Position numbers and translations under genes: made by a program. Shown in pieces: positions 4,766 to 12,948 of a stretch of DNA of 21,027 bases (positions are counted from its first letter, which is position 1; every line of letters starts with the position of its first letter). Below the pieces are notes generated by a model. It had not been told where the DNA came from, searched no databases, and saw only the letters and a list, made by a program, of their open reading frames with translations. The DNA comes from a virus, in IMG/VR virus record IMGVR_UViG_3300010885_055241, positions 1 to 21,027 of that record. One strand, written 5' to 3'.

Positions 4766-7423
4766 TTATATTCCTATTATTTTAAATATTCTTTCTTTTG
4801 ATAATTGCCATACGAAATTTGAATGATCAAACACTCCTCCTGAAAAAGTTAGATATTTGTCGTCATCTATTACAGAGGAGATGAAAAAGTATTCATACGG
4901 TAAAAATCTATGTAAAATAGGTGTCGTGCAAAACTTTATAGGTGTAAGTCCATTATTCAAAATTACTGCATAATGGTTGTATTTTTTTTCACTATACAAT
5001 TTTGTATGAATAAAATATAAATATATACATTTATCTTTTAAATAGAGAGGGTTTGATGAGCCACCGACTGCAATATTTGCTGTAAAATACCTTTCATTTG
5101 AAGGAATCACATCTTTTAGTGGCCACTCGATATCTATATATTTTTTAAAGTTTAGTTTTTGAAAATCAATACATTCGTACACTGTATACCTTGGCATCGT
5201 AGAGTAGATAAAAAATAGTTTTTTATCGCTTTCAAAAAATAGCCAATTTTTTTCCCATTTTTTTTCCTTTCCAGTGATAAAAGAGACGTGGTTATATTGA
5301 TCTATTTGAACATCGCCTTTAAAATTATAATCACTATCTAATACTGCTATTTTTGTATTAAAATTCACGTCAATATAAGACACACATAAATAAGACGCGT
5401 TATTATATTTAAACCACCGAAAATCTTCAAATTTAGCTATATCATTGTACTCCTTTATACCTCGTTCATGCTGTGAAACGATATTAAATTTCTTATCATA
5501 ATTAATTTCTAACAAAGTTCGACAGTCTCCTATGCATTCCATGAACTTCGTTAACGATGTATTCTTATCAATTCTTCCAGCACCTATATAGCCGTGTTCG
5601 GTTTCTCTTATAGTTTGGTTGTGTGATACACCTATAGGAGATTTAAAGATTTTAATCGGTAAGTTCCTATTACTACATCTCCATCGCCCTTCAAACATAT
5701 GAACGATATATGCATCGTCAGGACAATCAAACGGATTTGAATAGTTTTTATATGAACACGAATGAGATTGATTTGATCCGAATTTGTTTATATTTAAAAG
5801 TATGGACTTTTCTTTAGCAATATTTTCTGTATCTAATTTAGATAAGTCGCATCCTGCAAAATACTTAATTGCGTGTTTGGTAATTCTTCCAGGGCCAGTG
5901 TTAGTTAAAACATCACCGCTTTTATTGTTGCAGATATCTATGATTAGTGATTTTAAAAAAGCGTGCTTGGGCTTGGCAGCAAACGTCCAGTTGCACACAG
6001 TTATAATTTTTCCGTTAACTTCATGCCCTAGTCTATCCATATCAAAAGACTGTGCCTCCGATTTTAGTAAATTTGCTTCTATACCTAAAATTAAATCATG
6101 GTGTCTGATCCATTTTGTTAATTGAATATTACAATATGTGTCTGCGTCAGTATATACCCCTCCTTGCAAATAAATTAAACAATATCTCCAAAAATCAGAT
6201 TTTTCGCCACCATTATCCAGCTTTTTATAATACGATAAAACATCTACCCCTAATAATGTTTTAAATTCCTCGCTATTATGTTCAAAAAAACTTAAACATT
6301 CATTATCATTAAAATGATTTAATTTCCAATATTTGTTTTTATTTGTAAACGAATCTACCATGTATTGGTTAATGTCTAGATGATCGCGTGTTGTATAGTA
6401 TATATTTCTAGGAATTTCGCTGTAAACTATATTTTGCTGGACTAAGGAATAGTACGAAGGGATTTTTATTTTGTCTAGTTCTTTTTTTTTCCCGGGATAT
6501 TCTGTGAAAAGGACGCTTGTATTATTGTAATCAAATGTTTTTGTTGTCCATTCATGTTTTAAAATTTTTATTACAACCCCATTAATATTTACAATACCGG
6601 TTGGAAATTCACTATTTTCAGGTAATCCACAGACTTTATTTATAGATTTACCAAACAAACTAGGACCTGAAATTTCTAAATAATAACATTCTCTCTTATT
6701 TTCAACATTTTCAACAATAGAATCTATTTGTTTTTTTAAAAATGGGTGTTTAGGTATACTGGCGATAAAACCATTCGCCATAAATGATTTCGACATTGGG
6801 TCGTCTCTTGTAATTAAAAAGGTATCATCTGACTCAATATATTCTTTTAAGCTTTTTAAGCATATCATATCTGAATCAACATAAACTCCGCCGTGTTCAT
6901 AAAGTACGCAACATCTCCACAAATCAGCTTTCAATGCTCCTGGAAGTATTGATAAATACGCATTAAGAACTCTCTCATTAAAAAATTTTTCTATAAAATC
7001 TTGTCTATCTATATCCGTATAATAATAATGTTCATACTCAGGGTTTAAGTCTTTCCATGTGTTAATGCTATTGTACATCCCATCAGGTATATCGTATTCT
7101 TCAAAGGTTTGGTATATTACTCTAGGTATTTTTTGTGGAGTTAGTTCAGTAATTAATTCTACAGAATCAAATTCAATATCAATAAGCAATTCGGTTCCCC
7201 AACCGCCTACTTCCACATCACTTCTCCTTACTTTAATATATGCACCATCAATAGTTACATCAAATGTATCGGGATAGACTTCAAACTTTCTTGGATAAAA
7301 TTTTGGATTTTTGTAATGTTTAAATATAGGTATTAATTTAATGTTGTCGTCTGATGTACCTGCATTAATGATATCTCTCGTATTTTTTTTATGAGTAGAC
7401 GACGTATAGTGGGATACTATCAT
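4766..7423 (-). CDS. Double GT32 (Och1-like, DXD) glycosyltransferase fused to a GH130-like propeller region
   Basis: An 885-residue protein with four parts. Residues 1-95 form an unfamiliar N-terminal beta-rich region. About 97-300 is a glycosyltransferase with sugar-binding DXD motif (Gly_transf_sug/GT32): IPRVIYQTFE, then GALKADLWRCCVLYEHGGVYVDSDM with Asp183/Asp185. About 336-590 is a second copy: IPRNIYYTT, GGEKSDFWRYCLIY and GGVYTDADTY with Asp426/Asp428. Both copies keep the nucleotide-sugar and metal ligands, so both may be active. About 595-885 has repeated aromatic strands and phrases such as KNWLFFESDKKLFFIYS and AVGGSSNPLYL, reminiscent of five-bladed GH130-type propellers; this part is tentative. 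GT32 enzymes transfer a hexose from a nucleotide sugar. Being last in the structural block and 6 nt after the GT60 gene, it probably glycosylates virion proteins or a host/viral glycan. The gene is visibly AT-richer than its neighbours and has A8-A9 runs, suggesting transfer. Confidence 0.88.
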   Translation of the reverse strand: MIVSHYTSSTHKKNTRDIINAGTSDDNIKLIPIFKHYKNPKFYPRKFEVYPDTFDVTIDGAYIKVRRSDVEVGGWGTELLIDIEFDSVELITELTPQKIPRVIYQTFEEYDIPDGMYNSINTWKDLNPEYEHYYYTDIDRQDFIEKFFNERVLNAYLSILPGALKADLWRCCVLYEHGGVYVDSDMICLKSLKEYIESDDTFLITRDDPMSKSFMANGFIASIPKHPFLKKQIDSIVENVENKRECYYLEISGPSLFGKSINKVCGLPENSEFPTGIVNINGVVIKILKHEWTTKTFDYNNTSVLFTEYPGKKKELDKIKIPSYYSLVQQNIVYSEIPRNIYYTTRDHLDINQYMVDSFTNKNKYWKLNHFNDNECLSFFEHNSEEFKTLLGVDVLSYYKKLDNGGEKSDFWRYCLIYLQGGVYTDADTYCNIQLTKWIRHHDLILGIEANLLKSEAQSFDMDRLGHEVNGKIITVCNWTFAAKPKHAFLKSLIIDICNNKSGDVLTNTGPGRITKHAIKYFAGCDLSKLDTENIAKEKSILLNINKFGSNQSHSCSYKNYSNPFDCPDDAYIVHMFEGRWRCSNRNLPIKIFKSPIGVSHNQTIRETEHGYIGAGRIDKNTSLTKFMECIGDCRTLLEINYDKKFNIVSQHERGIKEYNDIAKFEDFRWFKYNNASYLCVSYIDVNFNTKIAVLDSDYNFKGDVQIDQYNHVSFITGKEKKWEKNWLFFESDKKLFFIYSTMPRYTVYECIDFQKLNFKKYIDIEWPLKDVIPSNERYFTANIAVGGSSNPLYLKDKCIYLYFIHTKLYSEKKYNHYAVILNNGLTPIKFCTTPILHRFLPYEYFFISSVIDDDKYLTFSGGVFDHSNFVWQLSKERIFKIIGI

Positions 7424-7429
7424 ATTGAT

Positions 7430-8653
7430 TTATAGGTCTCCTTCGATTTTATTACACCAACCTTTTGATTTGGAGTACGGCCATACCGTCCATTTTTTTG
7501 GAGTTTCAATACAATCAAATTCACGATATATTTTACAATTACTGCTCGAGTCTTTGAGCATTAATAACACTTCTGCAGCGTTTGCATCTTGTCTTACCAG
7601 CTCAACGTCATCTCTCGTTTTAAATGATATACACCAAAAATCATAATCTGTCTCTGGTACCTTACTACGTGCAACTTCTATACAATGTTTAAAACTCTTT
7701 GTAAATGATTGTACCCAGTCATCCGCCACTGGGTTAGGGGGTAGCTTGTGCTCTAATGTATATTGCTGTATAGCTCTAAGTTTAAAATTAACCCCCGCAT
7801 ATTTTTCATAATCTTCTAAACTACGCTCTTTACCAAAATAAAAAATGCCAAAATCGATATCTTGAGGTTCATTATCCATTCCAAATAATTTTCTGTTTCT
7901 TAGATGGGATAAATCGTTTTTACGGTACCAGTCTTTATCGTCGTCCCATTGCTTGGTTCTACCATTACGAGTATACTCGTGCCATGCTATTATTTTATGA
8001 GTATGAAATAAATCGTATCCATGGGTAAAAGATCTAACCGCTAAATTAATCTCTTCGCCATGGAAGTAATAATTAGGATCGTATGGAACTTCTTTATTCC
8101 AGACTCCTAGAGTAAACACGAAGTGAGCAGAAAAGAATCTCGCAGGTATTGGGCTTTCTAAATCTTTAAAATTATCTATACTACTAGGTAGAAAAAATAT
8201 AGCTCCCTCGGGTATAAATTTATCTATATTCATCTTCCAGGGTATGTCTCCCTGTGGTTCCTGCTTGGGGGTATACGAAGGTAGATAGCCAGTTAGTAGA
8301 GGTTTTTTAACTCCTTTACCCTGTAATCCTTTAATCATCTCTATACATGTAATATCCCAATCTTTAACAAACCGATGATGAGAATCTAAACACAGTGTAT
8401 ACTCTTCGTCACTATAATGTTGCTGAATTTGGCTTCTTGCCCAGCATACTCCTTGAGATTGTATATATGGTATATCTTCGATTATAACATTTGGGATGTT
8501 ACGTATTTCATCAACATGTTCTTCAGGGGAATATTGTCTTAATATATAAACCCTAAGATTATCTGGTTTAGCGGCATTTTGGAATAAGCTTTTTATTGTA
8601 GGTACTAACTCAGGGTCTCTATAAGCTGCAATTTGTACAAAGATTCTACTCAT
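7430..8653 (-). CDS. GT60-like polypeptide GlcNAc-transferase family glycosyltransferase
   Basis: 407 residues. Residues 1-270 match the GlcNAc (Skp1 GnT) family: FVQIAAYRDPELVPTI at 5-20, GVCWARSQIQ at 68-77, LDSHHRF with the metal-binding Asp90-Ser-His at 89-95, SAHFVFTLG at 175-183, YYFHGEEINLAVRSFTHGYD at 195-214 and WHEYTRNGR at 224-232. Eukaryotic members (CAZy GT60) put alpha-GlcNAc on hydroxyproline of Skp1 or on threonine of trypanosome mucins. Here the likely acceptor is a virion protein, which is inference. Residues about 305-407 form an extra domain I do not recognise (DYDFWCISFKTRDDVELVRQ), absent from the paralogue at 19646. The start overlaps the previous gene by 4 nt and has a good GGAG Shine-Dalgarno sequence, one of very few in the window. 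The GT32 gene follows after 6 nt. Confidence 0.86.
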   Translation of the reverse strand: MSRIFVQIAAYRDPELVPTIKSLFQNAAKPDNLRVYILRQYSPEEHVDEIRNIPNVIIEDIPYIQSQGVCWARSQIQQHYSDEEYTLCLDSHHRFVKDWDITCIEMIKGLQGKGVKKPLLTGYLPSYTPKQEPQGDIPWKMNIDKFIPEGAIFFLPSSIDNFKDLESPIPARFFSAHFVFTLGVWNKEVPYDPNYYFHGEEINLAVRSFTHGYDLFHTHKIIAWHEYTRNGRTKQWDDDKDWYRKNDLSHLRNRKLFGMDNEPQDIDFGIFYFGKERSLEDYEKYAGVNFKLRAIQQYTLEHKLPPNPVADDWVQSFTKSFKHCIEVARSKVPETDYDFWCISFKTRDDVELVRQDANAAEVLLMLKDSSSNCKIYREFDCIETPKKWTVWPYSKSKGWCNKIEGDL

Positions 8654-9093
8654 ATTACTCCAAATAGCTTACTCAGGATGTAGATGTTATCATGCTGCTG
8701 AGAAATAGTATTATCATTATTATAATCCCCGTACGGATCATCTTCTGATATTTGCCTAGTAGGGAGAGTTACTTGCTTTGCGCCCTTTTCGAGCATCAGG
8801 TATAGCAACTGAGAAGTTATTATATCAGTACTAGCTCTAGCAACGAAATCATTAATTTGCTCTAAACTAACATTCTTAGCTAATGCACCAAAAGGGTTTG
8901 CATATAATCCAAACACAAAATGGGGAAGATACCTATTTGCAACTGTTGCGCAGTCTCTGATTACATTAACTGCAGCAGGGTTGACAATAGTAATACCATT
9001 ACTAGGATCAGCCATAGCTTTTTTGCTAGGTCCATATAGCTTAGCCTCCTTCGCAGGGCTGTATTGAATTATAGCTTCTTCGAGTGAGGGCAT
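8650..9093 (-). CDS. Conserved-looking phage protein, function unknown
   Basis: 147 residues, soluble, no signal or membrane segment. The N-terminal half has a PAAVNVIRDCATVANRYLPHFVFG stretch and the middle a helix-rich LEQINDFVARASTDIITSQLLYLMLEKG. The last 35 residues are polar (ISEDDPYGDYNNDNTISQQH) and end in IYILSKLFGVI. I do not recognise a family. It overlaps the dCMP deaminase gene upstream by 25 nt and the GT60 gene downstream by 4 nt, so it is surely translated from the same message. Its place between metabolic and glycosylation genes gives no firm functional clue. Confidence 0.75.
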   Translation of the reverse strand: MPSLEEAIIQYSPAKEAKLYGPSKKAMADPSNGITIVNPAAVNVIRDCATVANRYLPHFVFGLYANPFGALAKNVSLEQINDFVARASTDIITSQLLYLMLEKGAKQVTLPTRQISEDDPYGDYNNDNTISQQHDNIYILSKLFGVI

Positions 9094-9506
9094 AATTTTA
9101 CTAAATTAATATTAAATTTATTCGCCATTGCAAATGTTAATTCTGAATCATAATTAGGCAGAATTAATGCGTAATATAAAGTACTTATTTTCTTCTGGGC
9201 TATTAACTTAATACACCGCTCACACGGTAGATGAGTTACAGCTAATACATCGAGTTCACCCGGCTTAACAAAGTTTAACACGTTCTCTTCGGCATGCAGG
9301 ACATATGGTCTACGAGCGTCTCTATCAGACCAGTCTATCACTACTCCTGAGGGAGCACCGTTGTATCCTAATACAAGGCTTTTATCGTGTTTAATGCCTA
9401 CAGCACCGACCTGTACCCAGGGGTCTTCACTACGATATTCAGCAATATTAAATGCTAAATTCATAGCTGCTTCAGGCCAACTAAGTCTTGGTCTACCGTT
9501 TGTCAT
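9069..9506 (-). CDS. Deoxycytidylate (dCMP) deaminase-like zinc enzyme
   Basis: 145 residues. It carries the zinc-binding cytidine/deoxycytidylate deaminase signature: His71-Ala-Glu73 (VLHAEENVLN), the zinc ligand plus proton-shuttling glutamate, and Pro94-Cys95-x-x-Cys98 (LPCERCIKLI). The N-terminal WPEAAMNLAFNIAEYRSEDPWVQVGAV and GYNGAPSG segments match dCMP deaminases of phages and eukaryotes more than nucleoside deaminases. It converts dCMP to dUMP, feeding dTMP synthesis, and complements the RNR in this window. The usual allosteric insert with extra zinc ligands seen in T4-type enzymes is not obvious. A tRNA- or free-nucleoside-deaminase role is less likely. It overlaps the nuclease gene by 14 nt and the next gene by 25 nt, with no Shine-Dalgarno sequence. 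Confidence 0.9.
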   Translation of the reverse strand: MTNGRPRLSWPEAAMNLAFNIAEYRSEDPWVQVGAVGIKHDKSLVLGYNGAPSGVVIDWSDRDARRPYVLHAEENVLNFVKPGELDVLAVTHLPCERCIKLIAQKKISTLYYALILPNYDSELTFAMANKFNINLVKLCPHSKKL

Positions 9507-10176
9507 TTAGAATATTAATTACTTCGGATTTAAGGTATGTTACAGGGTATTCCTGAAAGGTATTGAGATCGCGATTATAGTATAGCACGGCCATTCTACG
9601 TAGTTTTCTACCAGTTAGCATACTATATAGATAGGCATATATAGAGAGCTGTAAACTATACACACTATGTTCACATTCCATTAGATGATCAAGTGGAGCA
9701 TAAAGAAATTTATTGTATTTTGAATACAAGTTAAATTTCTTATTAGTTTTAGTATCAAATACGTCAAAATACGGTCCTTCAGGCTGAATTAAGTCGGCGG
9801 TACCTGCGATTTTATGAATATGACTATAGACTAACTGTTCACATAAAGTCTCTGAATTAGGTTCAAAAATCTCACCGAAAGCAGTTATTAGAGCTTTTTC
9901 TTCAGGTGTAGCAGTAGGGTAAAAGGTTAAGTCTTTAATAGACTTCTCAATTATCTTATGTATTTTTGTTCCGAAATCCGTAGACTCTTTATTTGTACGT
10001 TGCCAACGATCTAGAATCTCTTGCTGTGATACACCCTCTTTCTTAGCAACAGCCTTACTAATTTGATCTTTCTCGAATGGTTCTTTATACTTTCCGAGAA
10101 GAGTTGTAACAGAGATATATTGTTCTCTAGTAAACTCGTTAATGTAAGAGTGCTTTGCTTCGTTAAAAATAACCAT
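9493..10176 (-). CDS. PD-(D/E)XK superfamily nuclease (Cas4/RecB-like)
   Basis: 227 residues from the ATG at 10176. The frame continues to a TTG at 10212, but that would overlap the upstream gene and the added residues (MFYFKIRIIYIR) are not family-like, so the ATG is preferred. Numbered from it, the motifs are His73 (GTKIHKIIE), Glu113 (LCEQLVYS), GTAD with Asp128, DVFDTKTNKK with Asp141-x-Lys143, and the QLSIYAYLY helix with Gln176 and Tyr180. This is the order of RecB-type/Cas4-like exonuclease domains. There are no iron-sulfur cysteines arranged as in Cas4. It could act in DNA recombination, end processing or host DNA degradation. No helicase gene is adjacent. It overlaps the deaminase gene by 14 nt and follows the small 10409 gene by 11 nt, so it sits oddly inside a structural-gene operon. 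Confidence 0.84.
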   Translation of the reverse strand: MVIFNEAKHSYINEFTREQYISVTTLLGKYKEPFEKDQISKAVAKKEGVSQQEILDRWQRTNKESTDFGTKIHKIIEKSIKDLTFYPTATPEEKALITAFGEIFEPNSETLCEQLVYSHIHKIAGTADLIQPEGPYFDVFDTKTNKKFNLYSKYNKFLYAPLDHLMECEHSVYSLQLSIYAYLYSMLTGRKLRRMAVLYYNRDLNTFQEYPVTYLKSEVINILNDKR

Positions 10177-10187
10177 TCTTATATAAA

Positions 10188-10409
10188 TTATACGAATCTT
10201 AAAATAAAACAAGCGGTAACTGATGTACTAAACTCAGTTATATGTACACAGTAAAATCCACACGATATAAGAAACCTGGTAATTTCTGTAAAATACGGTT
10301 CATCTACGTTTACAATTAGACTGCCTCTAAGGTAATCAACTATAACATCTGCAAAAAACTCTGAACACCGCGCTTGAGCGTAATCGAGTTTTGAGACAAC
10401 TAAGTTCAT
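10188..10409 (-). CDS. Small protein of unknown function
   Basis: 73 residues from an ATG 5 nt after the stop of the appendage gene upstream, ending 11 nt before the nuclease start. It has a mixed hydrophobic composition (FFADVIVDYLRGSLIVNVDEPYF, then ITRFLISCGFYCVHI) and three Cys, but no convincing membrane helix or known motif. The C-terminus is hydrophobic (ACFILRFV). Support is mainly positional: it fits neatly into an otherwise gene-free 240-nt slot of a tightly packed operon. No Shine-Dalgarno sequence. Confidence 0.55.
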   Translation of the reverse strand: MNLVVSKLDYAQARCSEFFADVIVDYLRGSLIVNVDEPYFTEITRFLISCGFYCVHITEFSTSVTACFILRFV

Positions 10410-10414
10410 GGCAG

Positions 10415-11473
10415 CTATGTTACAGTAATTAGTGGAGTATTCTTAACAGTAATATTCAGTGCAATTGATCCACCAACACCCCATTTGTACCCACCTCCAG
10501 GGCTACCGGGACCAGGTCCCATATAAAAATTAATCGGGGCACCTAATTGAATAGGGTACTTTGATAAATCTACCTGTATACTAACGGAACCATAATTAAC
10601 CCCGCTTCTAGGTTCATGAGCATAACCAACCAGGTAACATAGGGGAGATGCAACAGTTTCATAGGTCGATAGATTCAGCGTTAGTTTTTTTGTTGCAACC
10701 TGGTAAGATATAGCGGTGATACTATATGTCTTTACACCTGTTAATTGCTTAAAATATAGATTTAATCTCGCTACAATAGTTTCGACGTTTGTAGCAAAGT
10801 AGAGCGTATCTTTTTTCGTTAAATTTGTGATTGCGTTAGGATCAACTACATATTTATTGCTTATATCTTGTACTATCTCAGGTGCAATAACTACATCTAA
10901 CCCCGCTTCTATCTGCTGAATAAACCCCTGAAACGTGGGCTGACTCATCGTTATATTCTTACTAGATATTTTTTTATCTTGATGAGTGTATGTGCTGTTA
11001 TTAATTTGCATCCACAGCCCTACGTCGTGATCCATTAACCCGCTCCAGGACGCAGTAACTATAGCAGATTTTAATGCAAATGTATCAGTTGATAAAGTAG
11101 ATGATCCTTTAGTTTGTAAGTTAAGCATTCTACTTATCTCACCTAAAGGCTTTACTTTGTAAGTGTTCTGTACAATATTACTATTGCTATAATAGTATAC
11201 GTTTATATTCTCGGCGCCTGAAGTAAGTCCTGCGTTTACTATTAAGCTATAGTTATAATTATAACTTACAGCTCCTTTGAAATTACTAAACTTAATTGGA
11301 TTAGAGCCTGACGGGATATCAAAGTCTTGCCCACGAAACTCACTCAGCCTATAGGGCTTAGTTGCAGCTCCGACAGATACCCCCTTAATACCGGAAAGAG
11401 AGGAAATCGCTGTTAAATTTAGCGCTCCTGACGCAGGTAATATAGTGGTAGTAGATACACTTGGGTAGCTCAT
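10415..11473 (-). CDS. Tail appendage/fibre-type structural protein
   Basis: 352 residues rich in Ser, Thr, Asn, Gly and Tyr, with few charged residues and beta-strand-like spacing, typical of virion appendages. The N-terminus has two short related phrases, KPYRLSEFRGQDF (39-51) and NPIKFSNFKGAVS (58-70), a pattern seen in phage tail-fibre and baseplate-associated proteins. The C-terminal part contains a Gly/Pro stretch (MGPGPGSPGGGYKWG). No enzymatic motif is visible. It starts inside the stop of the S74 fibre gene (4-nt ATGA overlap), implying translational coupling and probably a shared structure. The leader (GACAAAAACAA) has no Shine-Dalgarno sequence. Confidence 0.7.
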   Translation of the reverse strand: MSYPSVSTTTILPASGALNLTAISSLSGIKGVSVGAATKPYRLSEFRGQDFDIPSGSNPIKFSNFKGAVSYNYNYSLIVNAGLTSGAENINVYYYSNSNIVQNTYKVKPLGEISRMLNLQTKGSSTLSTDTFALKSAIVTASWSGLMDHDVGLWMQINNSTYTHQDKKISSKNITMSQPTFQGFIQQIEAGLDVVIAPEIVQDISNKYVVDPNAITNLTKKDTLYFATNVETIVARLNLYFKQLTGVKTYSITAISYQVATKKLTLNLSTYETVASPLCYLVGYAHEPRSGVNYGSVSIQVDLSKYPIQLGAPINFYMGPGPGSPGGGYKWGVGGSIALNITVKNTPLITVT

Positions 11474-12945
11474 TTGTTTTTGTCGAGCTCTTCAACTTTA
11501 TTGTTGAGTACTCTGATTGCTTCTACAAGTAATGGAATAACTTTCTCGTAATGTACACCAAGATAACCGTCATATCTAGTACCTACAGCTTCTGGTATTT
11601 GTAGCTGCACATCTTGCGCAATTAAACCTATATCGTTACCTGAATATGAAGCGCTGTTATTCCAAGTAAAGTTTACCCCTCTAAGTGCTAAGGTTTTATT
11701 TAAAGCATTCTCGATAGGCACGATATTACTCTTTAGTCTTTCATCAGAAGTATAGAATCCAATAATATCACCTGTTGCGCTTAAATCACCTTGTAGTGTA
11801 ACATTACCAGTTATAGCTAGCACGTTAGTACCGGTAGAGCCCACTATACGAACAGGACCGTCTTTAAAATATACTCCACCGCTTATAGCCGTACTTTCAG
11901 TACCGTACTTCGTATTCGTATGTACACCTAGATAAGGTCCTCCATCAGGAATACGCGCATTGAGAATACTTCTACTTGTTGCGCCTGACGTTCCTCCTCT
12001 TATATCAAGTAGGACCTGACCAGTAACAGCACTATCGTCTTTAACTAACAAAGAAGTAAGAGGGGAAGTTACTGTATCAGTAGTATTAATAACAAATGAC
12101 GTTACAGCGGAGACGTTCGTGGTGTTAGAGATTATAACAGTGCCGAAATTGGCTGATCCGGTGACCATTATGCTCGAGTTTATTTTTACTAATCCTCCAG
12201 TAAATTCAAACGTAGGTGAAGCAGATAGTTGAGCGTATGTACCAGATGCGAGACCATCTTTGATAACAAAGGACTTAGTACCATTTGTACCTAAAAGATT
12301 TGAATTAAAGCTTAGGCTATTAGCCGCTGAAATGGTTCCTGAGCCACCGAGAGTAATTGTTGAGCTGCCTGACCCGGCAGATAATTGAATTCTATTACTA
12401 GAGCCTAGTACGGATATAGGTCCTTGGGTATTTAAAATTGAATCGCTATATCTATTAGCAGGTACAGAGCCGATATAAAAACCGCTTAAACCTGCAGGAT
12501 AAGAATATACAGTAGCTAAATTAGAATCAAATTCTAATTTACCTGTACCAGAGTAATTAATATTAAATCCGGTTCCTGCAAACGTACTCGCAACTCTTAA
12601 CCCACCACCCGCATATTCAATAGTTGCATAAGGAGAGGAAGCTATTGCCGGGGCTACTGACGTCCATGCACCGCTTACAGACCATACATTGAGCGCACCT
12701 GCAGTAGTATCATATATAGTATCCCCTAAAAATCCGACAGTATTACTAATACTAGATGAGAAACCTAAAAATTTATTACCTGCAACAGTCTCGGTTCCCA
12801 GCTGCCCATTACCTATAAAAAGTCTCTGAGTATCTGTAGTGTATCCTAGTTCACCTTGGGCGAGAATAGATTGCTGTCTATCAGAATCAGGCCCTCTTCT
12901 GACGATGATTCTTACTACCGTATTATTATTGATTTCTATAGCCAT
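11470..12945 (-). CDS. Tail fibre/spike with C-terminal S74 intramolecular chaperone domain
   Basis: 491 residues. The N-terminal 55 (IIVRRGPDSDRQQSILAQGELG, then TDTQRLFIGNG) match the particle-anchoring domain of the major tropism determinant type. The middle (60-395) is a long Ser/Thr/Gly-rich beta region with short repeats, as in trimeric fibres. The last 92 residues are a peptidase S74 intramolecular chaperone: TSDERLKSNI with the self-cleavage Ser400 and Lys405 (Ser-x4-Lys dyad), then GVNFTWN, DIGLIAQDVQLQIPEAV and a helical end VIPLLVEAIRVLNNKVEELDK. This domain assists trimer folding and then cuts itself off, so the mature fibre should end near residue 399. A good Shine-Dalgarno AGGAAG lies 7 nt before the ATG. 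It is the likely receptor-binding fibre. Confidence 0.93.
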   Translation of the reverse strand: MAIEINNNTVVRIIVRRGPDSDRQQSILAQGELGYTTDTQRLFIGNGQLGTETVAGNKFLGFSSSISNTVGFLGDTIYDTTAGALNVWSVSGAWTSVAPAIASSPYATIEYAGGGLRVASTFAGTGFNINYSGTGKLEFDSNLATVYSYPAGLSGFYIGSVPANRYSDSILNTQGPISVLGSSNRIQLSAGSGSSTITLGGSGTISAANSLSFNSNLLGTNGTKSFVIKDGLASGTYAQLSASPTFEFTGGLVKINSSIMVTGSANFGTVIISNTTNVSAVTSFVINTTDTVTSPLTSLLVKDDSAVTGQVLLDIRGGTSGATSRSILNARIPDGGPYLGVHTNTKYGTESTAISGGVYFKDGPVRIVGSTGTNVLAITGNVTLQGDLSATGDIIGFYTSDERLKSNIVPIENALNKTLALRGVNFTWNNSASYSGNDIGLIAQDVQLQIPEAVGTRYDGYLGVHYEKVIPLLVEAIRVLNNKVEELDKNK

Positions 12946-12948
12946 ATA

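Noticed and set aside
5784-6125. 113-residue plus-strand open frame inside the GT32 gene
   Set aside because: Antisense to well-supported GT32 coding sequence with intact motifs; its product has no recognisable features.
7427-7434. TATAAATC box before the GT32 gene start
   Set aside because: It overlaps the stop codon of the preceding gene (CTATAA), leaves 3 nt to the ATG and mismatches the box; most likely coincidental.
10177-10212. Upstream TTG start for the PD-(D/E)XK nuclease
   Set aside because: Would overlap the preceding gene and add a non-family hydrophobic/basic extension; the ATG at 10176 gives the expected family start.
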